From Ahaetulla prasina (lineage: Eukaryota; Chordata; Lepidosauria; Squamata; Colubridae): a stretch of 64,000 bases of DNA. The DNA lies in assembly GCF_028640845.1 (NCBI RefSeq), contig NC_080539.1, positions 197,510,698 to 197,574,697 of the forward strand, written 5' to 3'. The notes below the pieces were generated by a model. It did no database searches. It was not told the origin of the DNA and saw only the letters and a list, made by a program, of their open reading frames with translations. Numbering within the stretch: position 1 is the stretch's first letter; each line of letters begins with the position of its first letter. This document shows positions 1 through 11,720 of this stretch, piece after piece. The translations under genes were made by a program, and so were the position numbers.

Positions 1-440
1 AATTCTATGTTTCTAGTCTATGAAATAGAGTTCAACATACGTTGCAACCGTTGGAATAATTTATCTTCAAAATGTTTACAATAAGAGGCTGGTAAATTAT
101 CTGGTCCAGGCACTTTCCCAATTTTCCCTACTTTTTTATAACTTCACAAACTTCCCTTATTGTTATAATTAATTTTATTAATTGTTTCTGGGGTTTTTTA
201 AAAATTATTTTTGCTTCTTTAAGTATTTATGAATCTTTGCCAGTGTAATTTCTTCTTCTTTATATAATTTATATTGATGAAATATTTTTGCATTTTAAAA
301 TTTTCAGTGATTATGATACATCCATCTTGTAATTTTATCTGATTTTAAAGATAAATTTTATCTGCTCTAAAATCATCTGTGTTTTCTCGTCTCTTTTTAA
401 AAGTTATATTTCTTTAACTAAAAAACCAAAAGTGTTTATG
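1..440 (-). mobile_element. L1 LINE fragment (ORF2 endonuclease/RT junction)
   Basis: The minus strand translates to KIGKVPGPDNLPASYCKHFE around 35-130, the L1 block usually written K-x-PGPDG-x-x-x-E-F-Y at the start of the reverse transcriptase. Upstream sequence to about 440 is AT-rich with stops and frame changes. It is an old truncated copy that continues beyond the left edge. Confidence 0.7.
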
Positions 441-766
441 TCACAAGGGTAGTACAAGTATGTATGTATGATGAACAGATTTGCTTTTCTATGGGATGTT
501 GGGTTCATGAGTCAAGACAATCCCACAAACTGACCAGTTATGGACTTAGTCCAGAGAAGCTGAATTTTCCATCATATTGTTAAATATTGTTAAATATTTA
601 TTCATATTGAATAAATATTGTTCATCAGCCAATCAACATGCTCAAATTTTCTCTCCATTAATGAAGAAAATAAAGGACAACAGTGAGAAGTATTGTACCA
701 TATTACTACTCTGGCAAGATATGATCTAAATACATTAAGAAATGAATTACAGAAAAAAAATCATAA
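441..766. other. No recognisable feature
   Basis: AT-rich DNA with a short tandem TTAAATATTG motif near 580-620. Nothing coding or repeat-like that I can name. Confidence 0.5.
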
Positions 767-955
767 AGTTAGTTTGGTGTAGCAGCAAAGGCATCAGGCT
801 AGGAACCAGAAAACTGTGAGTCTTCCCACCTTTCGCACAAAGACAGTCAATCACTCTCAGCCCTAGAAAGGAGGCAATGGCAAATCACTTCTGAAACCTT
901 GCCAAGAAAATTGCCTGGATTAGTCAGGGGCCAACTCTGACTCAAAGGAACAATA
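767..955 (+). mobile_element. tRNA-derived SINE, family 1, copy a
   Basis: Starts AGTTTGGTGTAGCAGCAAAGGC (shortened tRNA-like head) and continues with the family body: CTCTCAGCCCTAGAAAGGAGGCAATGG, then CTTGCCAAGAAAATTGCC and a final CTCTGACTCAAAGGAACAA. The same body recurs at 17974-18122, 43403-43600 and 47633-47847, which defines it as a dispersed repeat. Confidence 0.7.
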
Positions 956-1385
956 TGAAAAAAAAGTTATAGTAATGGTAGATTTCACCTTGACAATACA
1001 CCTCTTGGAAAATTTTGGAGGTGAATGAAAATATAGTTTGGTTTCTTTGTTTAATACAAGCAAAACTCAACATGTGTTCATAATTGGAGTGGAATTATTT
1101 GAGAATTTTAGGAAATTAAAGTCATAGAGAACAGATTCATCCATTCCTTTCAGTGAATATATATTTTATCACAACTAAGTAAGCTTTGGCAGCTAGCCAT
1201 TCCATAAGTTCATCTGTCCATGTTGCAGAAGCCTAATGACACCAATTTTGTACATAGCAGTGTAGGGAAAACAGGCAATTACAGCAAAACTTTTTTAAAA
1301 ATAGAAATGAAGCCTTCTACAATTCCCATACTATAAATATTTTGCAGGACCGTTTTTCTTTTTTCTTTTCCCTTGTCTTCGCCCC

Positions 1386-1416
<31 letters not shown>

Positions 1417-3539
1417 GAGGGGAGGCAGGATTTTGAAGGGTACATTCTACAACTTGTCCTGGAAGGTAAATAGACACATGGAAGAACTATATCAGAAACA
1501 TTGTCTATGATTTTTTAAAAATATTTTTATGTTTTGCTATTATTATCTACATCTAATCAGGGAGGAAGGGTGGGTTGGTCTAGTTTAGCAAATTTGCAAT
1601 TGGTATTGTTTCAGCCCATCTGTCATTTGCAAACGTATGTGATATGTTTCATACCAATGTTTTTGTTTGTTCCCATTGTCTGCAAGCATTTTTTGGGGGG
1701 GGGTGTCACTAGTCAGTTCCAGTTTGGCAGCAGAAATTGTCCCTTGAACCATTTGTATTTCTTCCTTGTGCCCACATAGCTATTAATTTCCATTTCCTCT
1801 GGCCCATTTGCAATGATCGACAACAATTGAATTTCCTCTTACGAATGCAGTGATTTTGTAAAAAGAGCTCCTTGGCACTACTTCATTTTTGTTATTGTTG
1901 TTGTTGTTTATAATTCCATGAACCCATGGATTGTAATGTCCTGGTAGACAGGATACTTGAATAATGTCCATCTCTTTGGTCACTAGACTCAGATTGCACG
2001 TTATTCTGATTTCTTTATTTTCGTCCTTTGTTTTAAAATAAAATGAAGAAGAATCTGGGGTAGGTTCCATATTGGGTGTTCTTGTAAAATAGTGATGGAT
2101 GGTTCTAGTTGTTGTGAGTCTTTTTCACGCGGTTCCTCCTTCTTCAAATAAAGTATCCCTTTGATGGAGAAGGCAAGTGAACAACAGAGTGCAGAAGGCT
2201 GGATTCATGCTAAATCCACATTCTAGACTTGTATGCTATTTGTGGAGAAAAATTCAATCAAATGCACATGAGATATTGGTCATTTGGATGCTTTTCAAAC
2301 ATACATACAGCATCCCTAAGTTCTGTGAATGCAAATTGTGGTCAAAAGCAGATCAAGAAAACCAAGTGTTGCTTTAGTAACCATTGTCTCCTAATGTGCA
2401 CACTCTGGAAGTGAAAAATAAAACCTGAATTGCTTCGCTGCAACAGAGCAAAGGAAATTTTATTTCTGTTTGCATTCCTTTGCATTTATGAAATGGAGAA
2501 ACCTTGTATCTTTTCATCCACAGGTGACAATTAGGATGATTTTGAACTGATGAAGCAACCCCATATGCATGTTCTTCTCTCACACAGATGAAGCCAGCCT
2601 TAAAACTGCTTTGGGGTGTAGGAAAAAAAATAAAATTGGAAATCCCCATAATGTGTTATTTGAATCATAATAAGTCAGTAATATTTTCTAAAGTCCTTCC
2701 TGATTCAAGATAATAAATGAGCTTGAACCTAAATCTCATCATTCCAGTTTTAAGGATTGTTCATGTCAAGCTTTAAAACTTATTTTTGGCTCCTTCTTGT
2801 TATAGTTTTTCTTTTACCTTACATTTCAGAACTTTAATTAGAAGGAAATTGGTGTTTTAAATAATGGTGCTTTGGTACCCTCTAGTGGTTTAAAGTGGAC
2901 ATTTATTTTGGGAGGAATAGCATTTGGTTGTGATCTTAAAATAATATTTGTGCAGATAGAACTTCACAAAGTTATTACTAGCAAAAGGGTATCAGTTGAG
3001 TCCATTTACCCATGAAAGTTACAGTCAAGTGGCAGCTTTATAATATAAAGAAGACATTGTAGAAGGAGTGCCCGTTTCCCTTTCCAAAAGTTGGTAGATA
3101 TTACAGAAGCTGGTTCAGCAGAGGGCAAAGCCTACTTTTGGTTTGCAAGGGCTCTGTCATCAACCAGGGTTTCAATTTACTCACTTGAATGCTACAACCT
3201 TGATGTAACCAAAGCAGTTTTAAAGAAAGCACTGCCATGCTATAAGCCCATGCTTGTAAACTAAAATATGCACACCATAGTTAATATATACAGAAATATG
3301 CTATGAATGCAATCCACCCTGAGTGCATTCACACTGTATAGTTCTATGGAAACAGAACCATTGAAAAGGGAAGTAGAATGGTGTCTGAAGTCAGTTTTTA
3401 AGTCTAATCAGCAAGATTAATTAATAATTGTACAATTGTATAACTTTAATTATAAGCCACCCAGAGTCCCTTTGTAGAGTTACTGTAGATGGACAGCATA
3501 TAGATAACATAAATAGCCTTCTCTTCAAACACAACAAAT
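956..3539. other. Anonymous DNA, no gene seen
   Basis: Contains a C9/T24 homopolymer block at about 1381-1416 and AT-rich single-copy-looking sequence. Short open frames here have no recognisable domain, start context or splice structure. Confidence 0.5.
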
Positions 3540-3968
3540 GATGTCTTCCCATACATTCTGGAAAGAGTGCAGAGATCAACAAATATGATTAGGTGGCTGG
3601 AGGCTAACATATATGAAGAATGGTTGCAGGAATTAGATATGTCTATTCTAGTGAAAAGAAGGACTCAGGGTGATATGATAGCAGAGTTCTGATATTTGAG
3701 GTGTTTCCACAAAGAATAGGGAATCAACCTATTTTCCAAAGCCCCAGAAGGCAAGACAAGAAACAATGGATGGAAACTAATTAAGGGGAGAATCAGCCTA
3801 GAACTAAGGAGAAATTTCCTGACAGTGAGAGTAATAAACCAGTGGAACAACTTGCCTTCAGAAGCTGTGAGTGCCATTTCTCTGTAATGGTACAGGGTCT
3901 CCTGTTTGAACAACGGGTTGGACTGGAAGACCTCCAAGAGGTCTTTTCCAACTCTGTTATTCTGTTCC
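3540..3968 (+). mobile_element. CR1 LINE 3' fragment
   Basis: Translates in pieces to the CR1 ORF2 C-terminus (ILVKRRTQGDMIAEF, LFSKAPEGKTRNNGW, ELRRNFLTVRVINQWNNLP) and ends with the CR1 3' end GGAAGACCTCC then CCAACTCTGTTATTCTG. Stops and a short frame break show it is dead. 5'-truncated. Confidence 0.85.
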
Positions 3969-4079
3969 ATGTCTCATCTCTTATCCAGAAACAAATCTTG
4001 AAAGCCTGGTCATTCAGTCTTGGTCAGCAAACAACCATTCAGCATTATCAGAGATAACAGCATTTCACAGAATATAGAA

Positions 4080-4270
4080 CATTGAAAAACAGAGTTCAGA
4101 GGAACCTTGGAATTCTTTTAGTCCAACCCCCTGCTCAAGCAAGAGACCCTACACCATTCCAGACAAATGCTATCCAATCTCTTCTTGAAAGCCTCCAGTG
4201 ATGGAGCACCCACAACTGCTGGAGGTAAGCCATTCCACTGGGAATTTCTCCTTAATTATAGGTTGTCCCA
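4080..4270 (-). mobile_element. CR1 LINE 3' fragment
   Basis: Reverse-complement CR1 tail: TAGTCCAACCCCCTGCTCAAGC, then ATGGAGCACCCACAACTGCTGG and ATTCCACTGG. It lies close to, and opposite in direction to, the copy at 3540-3968. Confidence 0.8.
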
Positions 4271-4669
4271 ATTGTAGCATGAACTTCTCCTTTTCCATTT
4301 CCTCCTTAAAATCCCAGTCATGAACCTTGGGCATCTAACAAGAGTGGACATGAGGAGGCAAGTAATGTCATCAGGATTCCCATTCTGGTGTCAGTTGTTA
4401 CGACAAAATTACATACATACTCTTGCATCTACAGTAGCTTGGATACCTTCATTTGTGGTTTCCTTTATGTTATTCTCAAACCATTGCAAGCCAATCCATA
4501 TAAAATAATCCCACAGAGCTCATAGACACTACCAGGCCCTTTATCAGTCATGGTTCCATTTAAATGCATGCATGGACTTCAGAAATTCAGGGACAGAGAA
4601 TGAACTGTAGATCAACAAAATGAAGACATCAGCATACTAATACCAATTACAAGGGAAAAGCATAACAGG

Positions 4670-4670
<1 letters not shown>

Positions 4671-4717
<47 letters not shown>
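4671..4717. repeat. (TG)n microsatellite
   Basis: An uninterrupted TG run of about 23 units. Confidence 0.95.
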
Positions 4718-4720
<3 letters not shown>

Positions 4721-6121
4721 GCATTTATGTACATATGTACACACATACACACATATACATTTCCTAGTTAATATTAACCTGCATACAGATATTTAAAAAA
4801 CTGTTCCTGCCTGGCATATTCTTCTGCTTGGCAATCCAAGCAAATGTACAGTTTGCCCAATTATCAAGCCTGTCTAAGTGGCAGCCATAAAGAAGAATAT
4901 CTGCCCCCTGCATTGGAATGCAAAGTGCTGCAATGAAAACACCAATACAGAAACGGGGGTGGGGGAGGGGAGAAAAGACCATTAGTCTCATAAATAGCAA
5001 TATTAGAAAAAGAGAGAGAAAGAGAACAAGAGTGGTTACCATCCTGGCCTTTGTGTGCCAGTCGTTGACTGTTTTGTTTCATGAACCCATCTCCCTCACA
5101 GAGTGTCTAATAAGTTCCTAAAATTGTTTATACTTTATTGTTATTATGGAGGGAAAAGTCATTTCTTTATATATTTCTTTTCCTTTTCTGTGTTCTGTTC
5201 TATACTCTATTCTTATTTTTTCTTCCTTTTCTAGTTGTCTTTTTCTAAAATTTTCTAAAATTTTATTTTATTATTTTTTCTTTTAATTTAGTTTATATTA
5301 GTTTTTGCTATGTTTATTAAATAATTTAATATTTTTTTTTAAAAAAAAAAAGAAAAGTCACTGGATTATCTCCCATTCCAGAATTTGTGCTGGTCACTTT
5401 TTTCTCTCTCTACCCAATTTCATGGAATGTTGTAAGAATAAAATTGCTGGCTATATGATTTCCTAAGAACATGAGTATGTAAACATAGGGTTCCTTTTGC
5501 CTTTTTTTTTTTGTTCTTTTATTTTAAAACCATTCAGTTTATCTCTTTTTCTTTTTTTTTATTGTAAGGAAATGACCATTTTAGATTATTTGTTGATTTA
5601 TTATTAACTGGCAATTTAGTTTCCAGAATTGGAGAAAGAAGCCTGTTTGTAGTTCAGTAGCAAAACTGAGTTTATTGTAAAAAAAATATTGGGCTTATCC
5701 CAAGTCACATATGAGCTTTAGTGTGCAAATAAGACAGAAAAGTAGTAATAAAGAGACTAAGCATTAGTAAGGAAACGAAGAACAATTTTTCTCCTTGCTA
5801 AAATTCCCTCTGCATTACTATTTGTATTTCAAGAGAGATTTCAACTAAAGGGGGAAAAATGCATGTCAAAATCTGGTTGCTTCTTTATAGAAAAAGTGGG
5901 GGGACCCACCAGCTTATCATATTGATCTCACAATCCTCAGGTTGCTCAGTGTGTTCTTCTGCTATTATTTACATTAATGCTACATCTTATTTACCTAACT
6001 AATGATAGCTGCTCCTTAGTTTTATTAGAGGCAAAAAAAGTTGCTGCAGTGCGATCTAACTTAGGATGCTAAAGTTAGGGCCAGAATCCATGTCAGTCAT
6101 CAAGGCAAGGAAACGGTATGG
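4718..6121. other. Anonymous AT-rich DNA
   Basis: Pyrimidine-rich and T-rich tracts (5160-5350, 5500-5560), no supported gene or named repeat. Confidence 0.5.
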
Positions 6122-6610
6122 TAAGTTTTATTTATTTATTTTTTATTTAGTTTGTCAAACATTTATAAGATAACAGATATAAGTATAAACATAAATTATT
6201 CATAAATTAAGAATACAGGAAATGGATACAAATAAATGGAGACAGTAGGACAAGGACGGCAGACACGTTGGTGCGCTTATGCACACCCCTTACAGACCTC
6301 TTAGGAATAGGGTGAGGTCAACAGTAGACAGTCTAAGGTTAAAGTTATGGGGTTTTGGGGATGAAACCACAATGTCAGGTAGTGCATTCCAGGCATTGAC
6401 CACTCTGTTGATGAAGTCGTATTTTCTGCAGTTGCGTTTGGAGCAGTTTGCCTTAAGTTTGTATCTATTGTGTGTTCGTGTATTATTGCGGTTGAAGCTG
6501 AAGTAGTCATTGACAGGTAGAACGTTGTAGCAAATAATTTTGTGTACTATTCTTAGGCCAGACCAAAAGTGGCATAGTTCTAAGTTGTCTAAGCCCAAAA
6601 TTTCAAGTCT
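6122..6610 (-). mobile_element. Non-LTR LINE family B, 3' end
   Basis: The minus strand encodes a LINE ORF2 C-terminus (LGLDNLELCHF, then YDFINRVVNAWNALPDIVVSS, LTLFLRGL) followed by a 3' UTR with GGTGTGCATAAGCGCACC and a GACAAAATAAATAAA-type tail. The same end occurs at 41892-42078, 55728-56795 and 60784-61020. It belongs to the CR1/Jockey group; the exact clade is not settled by eye. Confidence 0.75.
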
Positions 6611-9239
6611 GATGAAATTTCAAGTCTGGTAAAATTTCAAATCTGGTAAAATTTCAAGTTATTATTTTTTACCTAAAACTTCATCAGGTTGATGTGAAAT
6701 CTTCCTGAGAGCAATTCCAGAAATAAACAGCAAAGTTCCATATTAAATAGAGAGATCTATGAGATCTTGAATTATGACATCTATTTAAGATAGATTTAGC
6801 ACCACAAATATTTAAAATCAAGGCTTTTACCAAAAAAATCTTAACTGTTTAGGAATAATTGCTATAAGGAGCTGGATATTTTTGTTTTATTTGCAACTTC
6901 CTTCATGTGCATTTTTTTACCTTTTCCCCCATCCTCCATTACATTTTCTTAGCTATATTCAGAGGTGTTCTATGATGTCAGAAGTACGTTTTAGAATATA
7001 TATGAACTTATACATTAATTCTGGGTCATTTTTCCTATAGGTTTCTTTTTCCTTGGAATTTTGGAATATGAATAGATTCCACCCATGGTCTTTTTCCATC
7101 AGCTTCTTGTTCTATATTTACTTTAGGGTGCTGCTTAGGAAACAATGTGATCTCAGGAGTCTTTGAAATGGAGTTTGAGAGGGAAGATGTTCCTATTTAG
7201 CAACACAATGCATGCTTCACCATGAACTTTGTGTCACATCCCATTTTTCTTCTACCCGCCACTTCCCTGGTTCCTTGTCATGTTAGCTAAACAACACACA
7301 CCGATGAAAGCTACCTAATGATTTCCACCTTGCCACCTACAATCTTGATACCACATTTTCCTGTTGAGCTGCAAAACACTTCTTTCAGAATGACTTAAAT
7401 TAGTAACATGGGCCATCTGAAAAGGAAATGAAATGAAAGACACGAAATGAAATGAAAGACACGAATGACAACCTATTAGTTGTCATCAAGTTGCGGGGAA
7501 CTGAGGCCCACTTTGAAATCATACCACCTTGACTGAGTCAGTGAAAACAGAGGTAAGAGATAAACAGATGCTGCCTTTGAGAATACTTACCATAGATGTC
7601 TTCTCTAATGGTAAATGTGTTCCAGGAAGAGAACTAGGGCAAACAGTGTTTTTCGTATTGAAAGAGTGGTTGTGTCACTGAGCTTAGCCTGTGACTCAAT
7701 TATTATTTACATTATTTTACCATAGAGGGGGTATTTTGTGTGGCCAGGAAAACAGCACAATCCTAACAGCACAGGCAACTTATAGAATAGCTAGCAGTAT
7801 CTGAGTAATCAATGAAAGGCAAGCTATCGATTTACTGGAAGACAGAGGCAGTAGTAATTAGCCATGATGGAGATTAGAACTGAATCAAAAATAGGTTTTT
7901 GGCAGTTGAAATCCCTGCCTTTTTACTCAGGAGTAAATCCTGCTATATTTAGATAGCGTTACCATCCCTGATTCTATCCTTGCTGTTTTGGCTAAGGCAT
8001 GTTTAGCATGTTCTCTTTCAAATCAGTAAGAATATCAATTAGATACGTCTTTCCTTTGAAATAAGCCAGATGAGGAAACAGAATCCACATAAAATACCCA
8101 AATAGGCTTTGGGACAGAATCTTGAAAGGTGGAAAGCATTTTCCCTCCTTTTCTCTTATACTAGAAAGTTAAGGTGGATTTAAGTTTCTTTCTAATGTTC
8201 ATTTTTAATCCTGGGCTTAAATCCTATTTTGTTAACTGTCACATTCCTTCTCCAAGGTCATCTCTGGCTTCCTTATACCATGTGACAATAGGACTCTAGA
8301 GCACCACTTTCATGCCATTTGTAGCTCCTTTTCATCATTCTTACAAAATTGGCTGCCATGTTTTTCTACTGTTTTTCTGAACAATATACAGGTGAATTCC
8401 ATCATTTGAGGAACTATCAGATCAGGAAGCCAAAGGGTGATGTTGGACTTGAGCTTGGACTGATGCAAGTGAAGTGAACTGAATCAGTATGAAGATTTTA
8501 AGATCAAAGCCTATGTAAGTGCAGAGGCTTTGTCTTCAAAAGTCAGCACTCACACCAAGGGAAAAGACTAGCCAGACTGTCATGGCTATTTTCAGCCTAA
8601 TAAAGATACAACAGAGGGTTGGGAAAGATCCCTACACATTTCTCAGTTGTCTGGGAAACAACAGAGTGTCTGTCAGCACAGAGAAGAGGCAGTAGAAAGA
8701 AACTGAAGAGAACTGTACCCTAATGTACCCTAAAATTAAACTAGATTCTAAAATGAATGGTCCAGCTGTTTTGTAATTTCTGTACTAATACTCCTGACCT
8801 TATCAATAAATCTGGTCTTTAAAAGGGCTCAGTGGAAATCTTACTTTTGACTATCAAGAGTCTGACCTTCATTCCCTCCTTTCTCCTCTGTGATATGATG
8901 GCCCCTGAGCAGAAGCAAAAGTTGAAAATGGCTTCTGTAGAAAGAATCTCTGAACAGTTTTGCTATATTTAATATTAGAATACTGATCCAAGGTGAGATG
9001 AGTTTTCAACATCCTGCATTAGATGGAGGGTTCAATCTTTTTCCTGTCAGTTTCACTACCATGTGTATCTATTGACAAGTCCATTACACTCCATTTCCAC
9101 AATGATTTACAACTGGGAGTGGGAGTATGAAAATGAATGTTTAAGTGCATATTTTTATAAACATTTTGCTTTATAATTTTCATTTTCATATATTTATCAT
9201 CTCAAAGCACATTTCTATTTCACCCTTGGATGAGGACAA
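6611..9239. other. Anonymous DNA, no gene seen
   Basis: Holds short local repeats (AAATTTCAAGTCTGGT near 6600-6660 and a 20-bp GAAATGAAAGACACGAA duplication near 7430-7470). No domain-bearing frame or named element was recognised. Confidence 0.5.
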
Positions 9240-9835
9240 AAGCAAACACACAGGAAACCAAGCTGCTCAATAACACAGACTTTAATCCTCAACAGCAGGC
9301 AGGAGCCCTGGTACATGTTGACTATAACATACAGTTCCATGCAAAGTCAGTGCAGGGAGCTCTCACCTCCCAGCACACTTTATAGTCTAGGACCACAGCC
9401 TCTAGCTGGCCGGCCATGGCCACTGGTCACCCAACATCTGGTAGCCTGTGGCAAACATCTGGCCACAGCGGCACAGCCTAGTCGGCCGTATGTTTCAGGG
9501 CCCTCTGCACCGGAGGCCCGTGCATGGAAACCGAGGGGCAGTTTGGCACTGCCACCGGAAGCCCCATCACCGCCATCACCTCCTTGTTCGTCATGCCAGT
9601 CGCCTGCCCTGCTGCCTGCTGCTTGGTGCCACTCTCAGAGGACCAGCCAAGGGTGCGATCTGCTGATGAGCAGCTAGTCGGCACTGCCCCAGAGTGTCCC
9701 CCTGCTCCCACCACTGCAGCCTCACCCATCACTTCAGTCGCCTTATCCGCTGTATGCTGCTCTGTGCCCTTTCCACTCCCACCCTCCAGGTATGATGAGC
9801 CCCAGATCAGGGCTCGACAGGCCATAGAAATGAGG
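9240..9835 (-). mobile_element. LTR-like sequence, minus orientation
   Basis: A GC-rich block in AT-rich DNA. On the minus strand it starts near TGTCGAGCCCTGATC and has CTATAAAG at about 9380 and a polyadenylation-like ATTAAAG at about 9283, the order expected of an LTR. Open frames on both strands are low-complexity Ala/Ser/Pro and are not genes. No target duplication was found, so the ends are approximate. Confidence 0.45.
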
Positions 9836-9854
9836 CCAGTAGTATAGAAATTCA

Positions 9855-10440
9855 GTTGTTTTCTAACCTTGTGGGTTGGTTTCTAAACATTTCATTCCCA
9901 GGCTAGGTAACATCTACAGGGGATTTTGTCAGTGTCAGTGTTCTTTCTGTTTATAAGAGCTTCATGTGGTCATTAGGACTTGTGATGATGAGGTCAAATC
10001 AGGTGAGGGGTTCCATCAGGTCAGGATCTTGTGATGGGTCAGGTATGAGTCACCAGTGAGAGTCTTGTGATGGGTCTTGTTAGGTCAGATGAGGGTCATT
10101 GGGAGGTAAAGTGCTGGGGGGGGGGTTGCAAGGGTTGGTTGAGAGTTGGTGCTGTCTCTGGTTGGCTATATGGTTGATTTGGGTTCTGAGGGGTTCGTAG
10201 GCTGGTTGTAGGTCGATGTGTCTATTGATGGAATTGCTTGTGGAGTGTCAGGCTTTGATGAACTCGTGAGCATGGTGGATGGTAACATGGCCAATGTTTT
10301 TTGTGTTACTCCAATCAAATTTGGTGTCAGTGAGGGTGAAGATTAAGGATTTGGGATTGTGGCATTTGACTGCCAGCCAGTGTTTATAAATACTGGTTTT
10401 TAACAAAGCCCTTATAAACAGAAGAACACTGACACTGACA
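9855..10440 (-). mobile_element. Penelope-like element fragment
   Basis: The minus strand of 10160-10400 encodes, with stops, a Penelope C-terminus (AVKCHNPKSLIFTLTDTKF, then SINRHIDLQPAYEPL). The left end (9880-9950) is an inverted copy of 10408-10500, including a hammerhead-like core. It stands head to head with the plus-strand Penelope sequence that follows. Confidence 0.7.
9890..9919 (-). ncRNA. Decayed hammerhead ribozyme motif (Penelope), inverted copy
   Basis: On the minus strand: CTGTAGA (A6 of the core changed to T), GTTACC-TAGCCT-GGGAAT, then GAAA. It is the inverted partner of the motif at 10455-10487. The core substitution would abolish cleavage. Confidence 0.4.
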
Positions 10441-10454
10441 TCCCCTAAACTCTG

Positions 10455-10487
10455 CTGAAGATGTTATCTAGCCTGATATCGAAACAT
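10455..10487 (+). ncRNA. Decayed hammerhead ribozyme motif (Penelope)
   Basis: CTGAAGA, a stem II of GTTATC/GATATC around TAGCCT with one T-T mismatch, then GAAA. This matches the CUGANGA...GAAA core of type I hammerheads known from Penelope-like retroelements. Activity is doubtful. Confidence 0.5.
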
Positions 10488-10761
10488 TCAGAAACCAGCT
10501 CAGAAAATGAACCTTCATCCCCATTCTACACTCGAGCTACAGATATTCACCTTTATTGCATTCATCAAAAAGTGCCTGAATACTCAATGCTAGCTATATA
10601 GCACAACTAACACGAGCTGTGAAAATGATAACACTGCCATACACCAAAAACACTTCAGAAACCACAGCAGACTATTAAAACCACAACTAAAGCCCTCCAA
10701 AACATCCTAAGTAAACCTAGACCCAACAGTCCCAGAAGCAAAAAAAAGGGGCTATCTACAA

Positions 10762-11132
10762 CAGGGTTTCCAACGTCCGGGCCACAGATCAGTGTGTGGC
10801 CTGTTAGGAACTGGGCCACACAGCTGGAGATGAGTGGTGGGTGACCGAGCTAAGTTTCATCTGTATTTGACTGCCAGCCAGTGTTTATAAATACTGGTTT
10901 TTAACAAAGCCCTTATAAACAGAAGAACAGGTGATGGGCCATTCCCATCACCTCCTCAGCTCCACCTCAGATCATCAGGCATTAGATTGTCATAGGACCG
11001 TGGACCCTACTGTAAATTGTGCATGCGAGGATTCTAAGTTGTGCACTCCTCCACCACCACCACCCAGTCAGTTGAAAAATTGTCTTCCACACAGGCACCA
11101 GTCCCTGGTGCCAAAAAGTCTGAGGACCACTG
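10762..11132. mobile_element. Non-autonomous hAT element inside Penelope
   Basis: Ends CAGGGTTTCCAACGTCCGGG and CTGAGGACCACTG are imperfect inverted repeats. The flanks ATCTACAA (10754-10761) and ATCTACAG (11133-11140) form an 8-bp target duplication with one change, as expected for hAT. The interior matches a widely distributed hAT MITE type (GGCATTAGATTGTCATAGG-like core) but carries a foreign 65-bp patch at 10865-10929. Confidence 0.8.
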
Positions 11133-11684
11133 ATCTACAGCATACAGTGTTAGTACTGCAACAGCTACTATGTAGGACAAAGAGGCAAAAAATTATCAGA
11201 GTGCATCCATGAATGCCAACTAGCAGTCAGAAGACAAACTCCTGAATTTCATAACACATGGGCAGACTTAACCATAGTTTCAGCTGGGAAACTATAAGCA
11301 TCCTAAACTAAGCCAAGTCCAAAAACACTTTCTGGAATTTCTGAAAGTCTGGCACACGGAAAAATAGGCCGTCAATAGGCACATAAACATAAACAACATC
11401 TATATACCATCAAAAAAAAAGACAATGAAAAAGCCAAAAAGAAAACAAAAAGACTTAAACACCTCCTCACCAGCAAACAACACTCAGATAAATAGAGATT
11501 AGCAGCAAGATTAATATTAGACCAACAATCAGGAAGCGAACAATACCTCAATCAAGGAGCTGCCTGACAAGCTAACAGTAAACAACAGCCCAATCAAGGA
11601 ACTGCCATAATCACCACCCCACCAACACTGATAGGGCAAGCCACCAATATATAAAATGAGAGCAAATCCCATTCCTTACTAGCA

Positions 11685-11718
11685 CTGATGGTGTTACCTA
11701 GTTTGGTAATGAAACATC
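11685..11718 (+). ncRNA. Decayed hammerhead ribozyme motif (Penelope)
   Basis: CTGATGG, stem II GTTACC/GGTAAT around TAGTTT, then GAAACATC with a cleavable-type AUC triplet. Only the last core base (A9 to G) departs from CUGANGA, so this is the best-kept of the three. Confidence 0.5.
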
Positions 11719-11720
11719 TT

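Larger units (their letters stand above)
10441..11720 (+). mobile_element. Penelope-like element, interrupted by a hAT element
   Basis: Coding remnants on the plus strand lead to GAIYS before, and SYYVGQRGKKLSECIHECQ after, the inserted hAT element; these are parts of the GIY-YIG endonuclease of Penelope elements. The 3' part ends in a hammerhead-like motif at 11685-11718. Many stops show an old copy. Confidence 0.75.

Noticed and set aside
1783..2070. 95-residue minus-strand frame
   Set aside because: No domain, includes an Asn run from a GTT repeat, and no splice or start support.
9315..9847. Overlapping 100-120 residue frames in a GC-rich block
   Set aside because: Low-complexity Ala/Ser/Pro on both strands and LTR-like signals around it.
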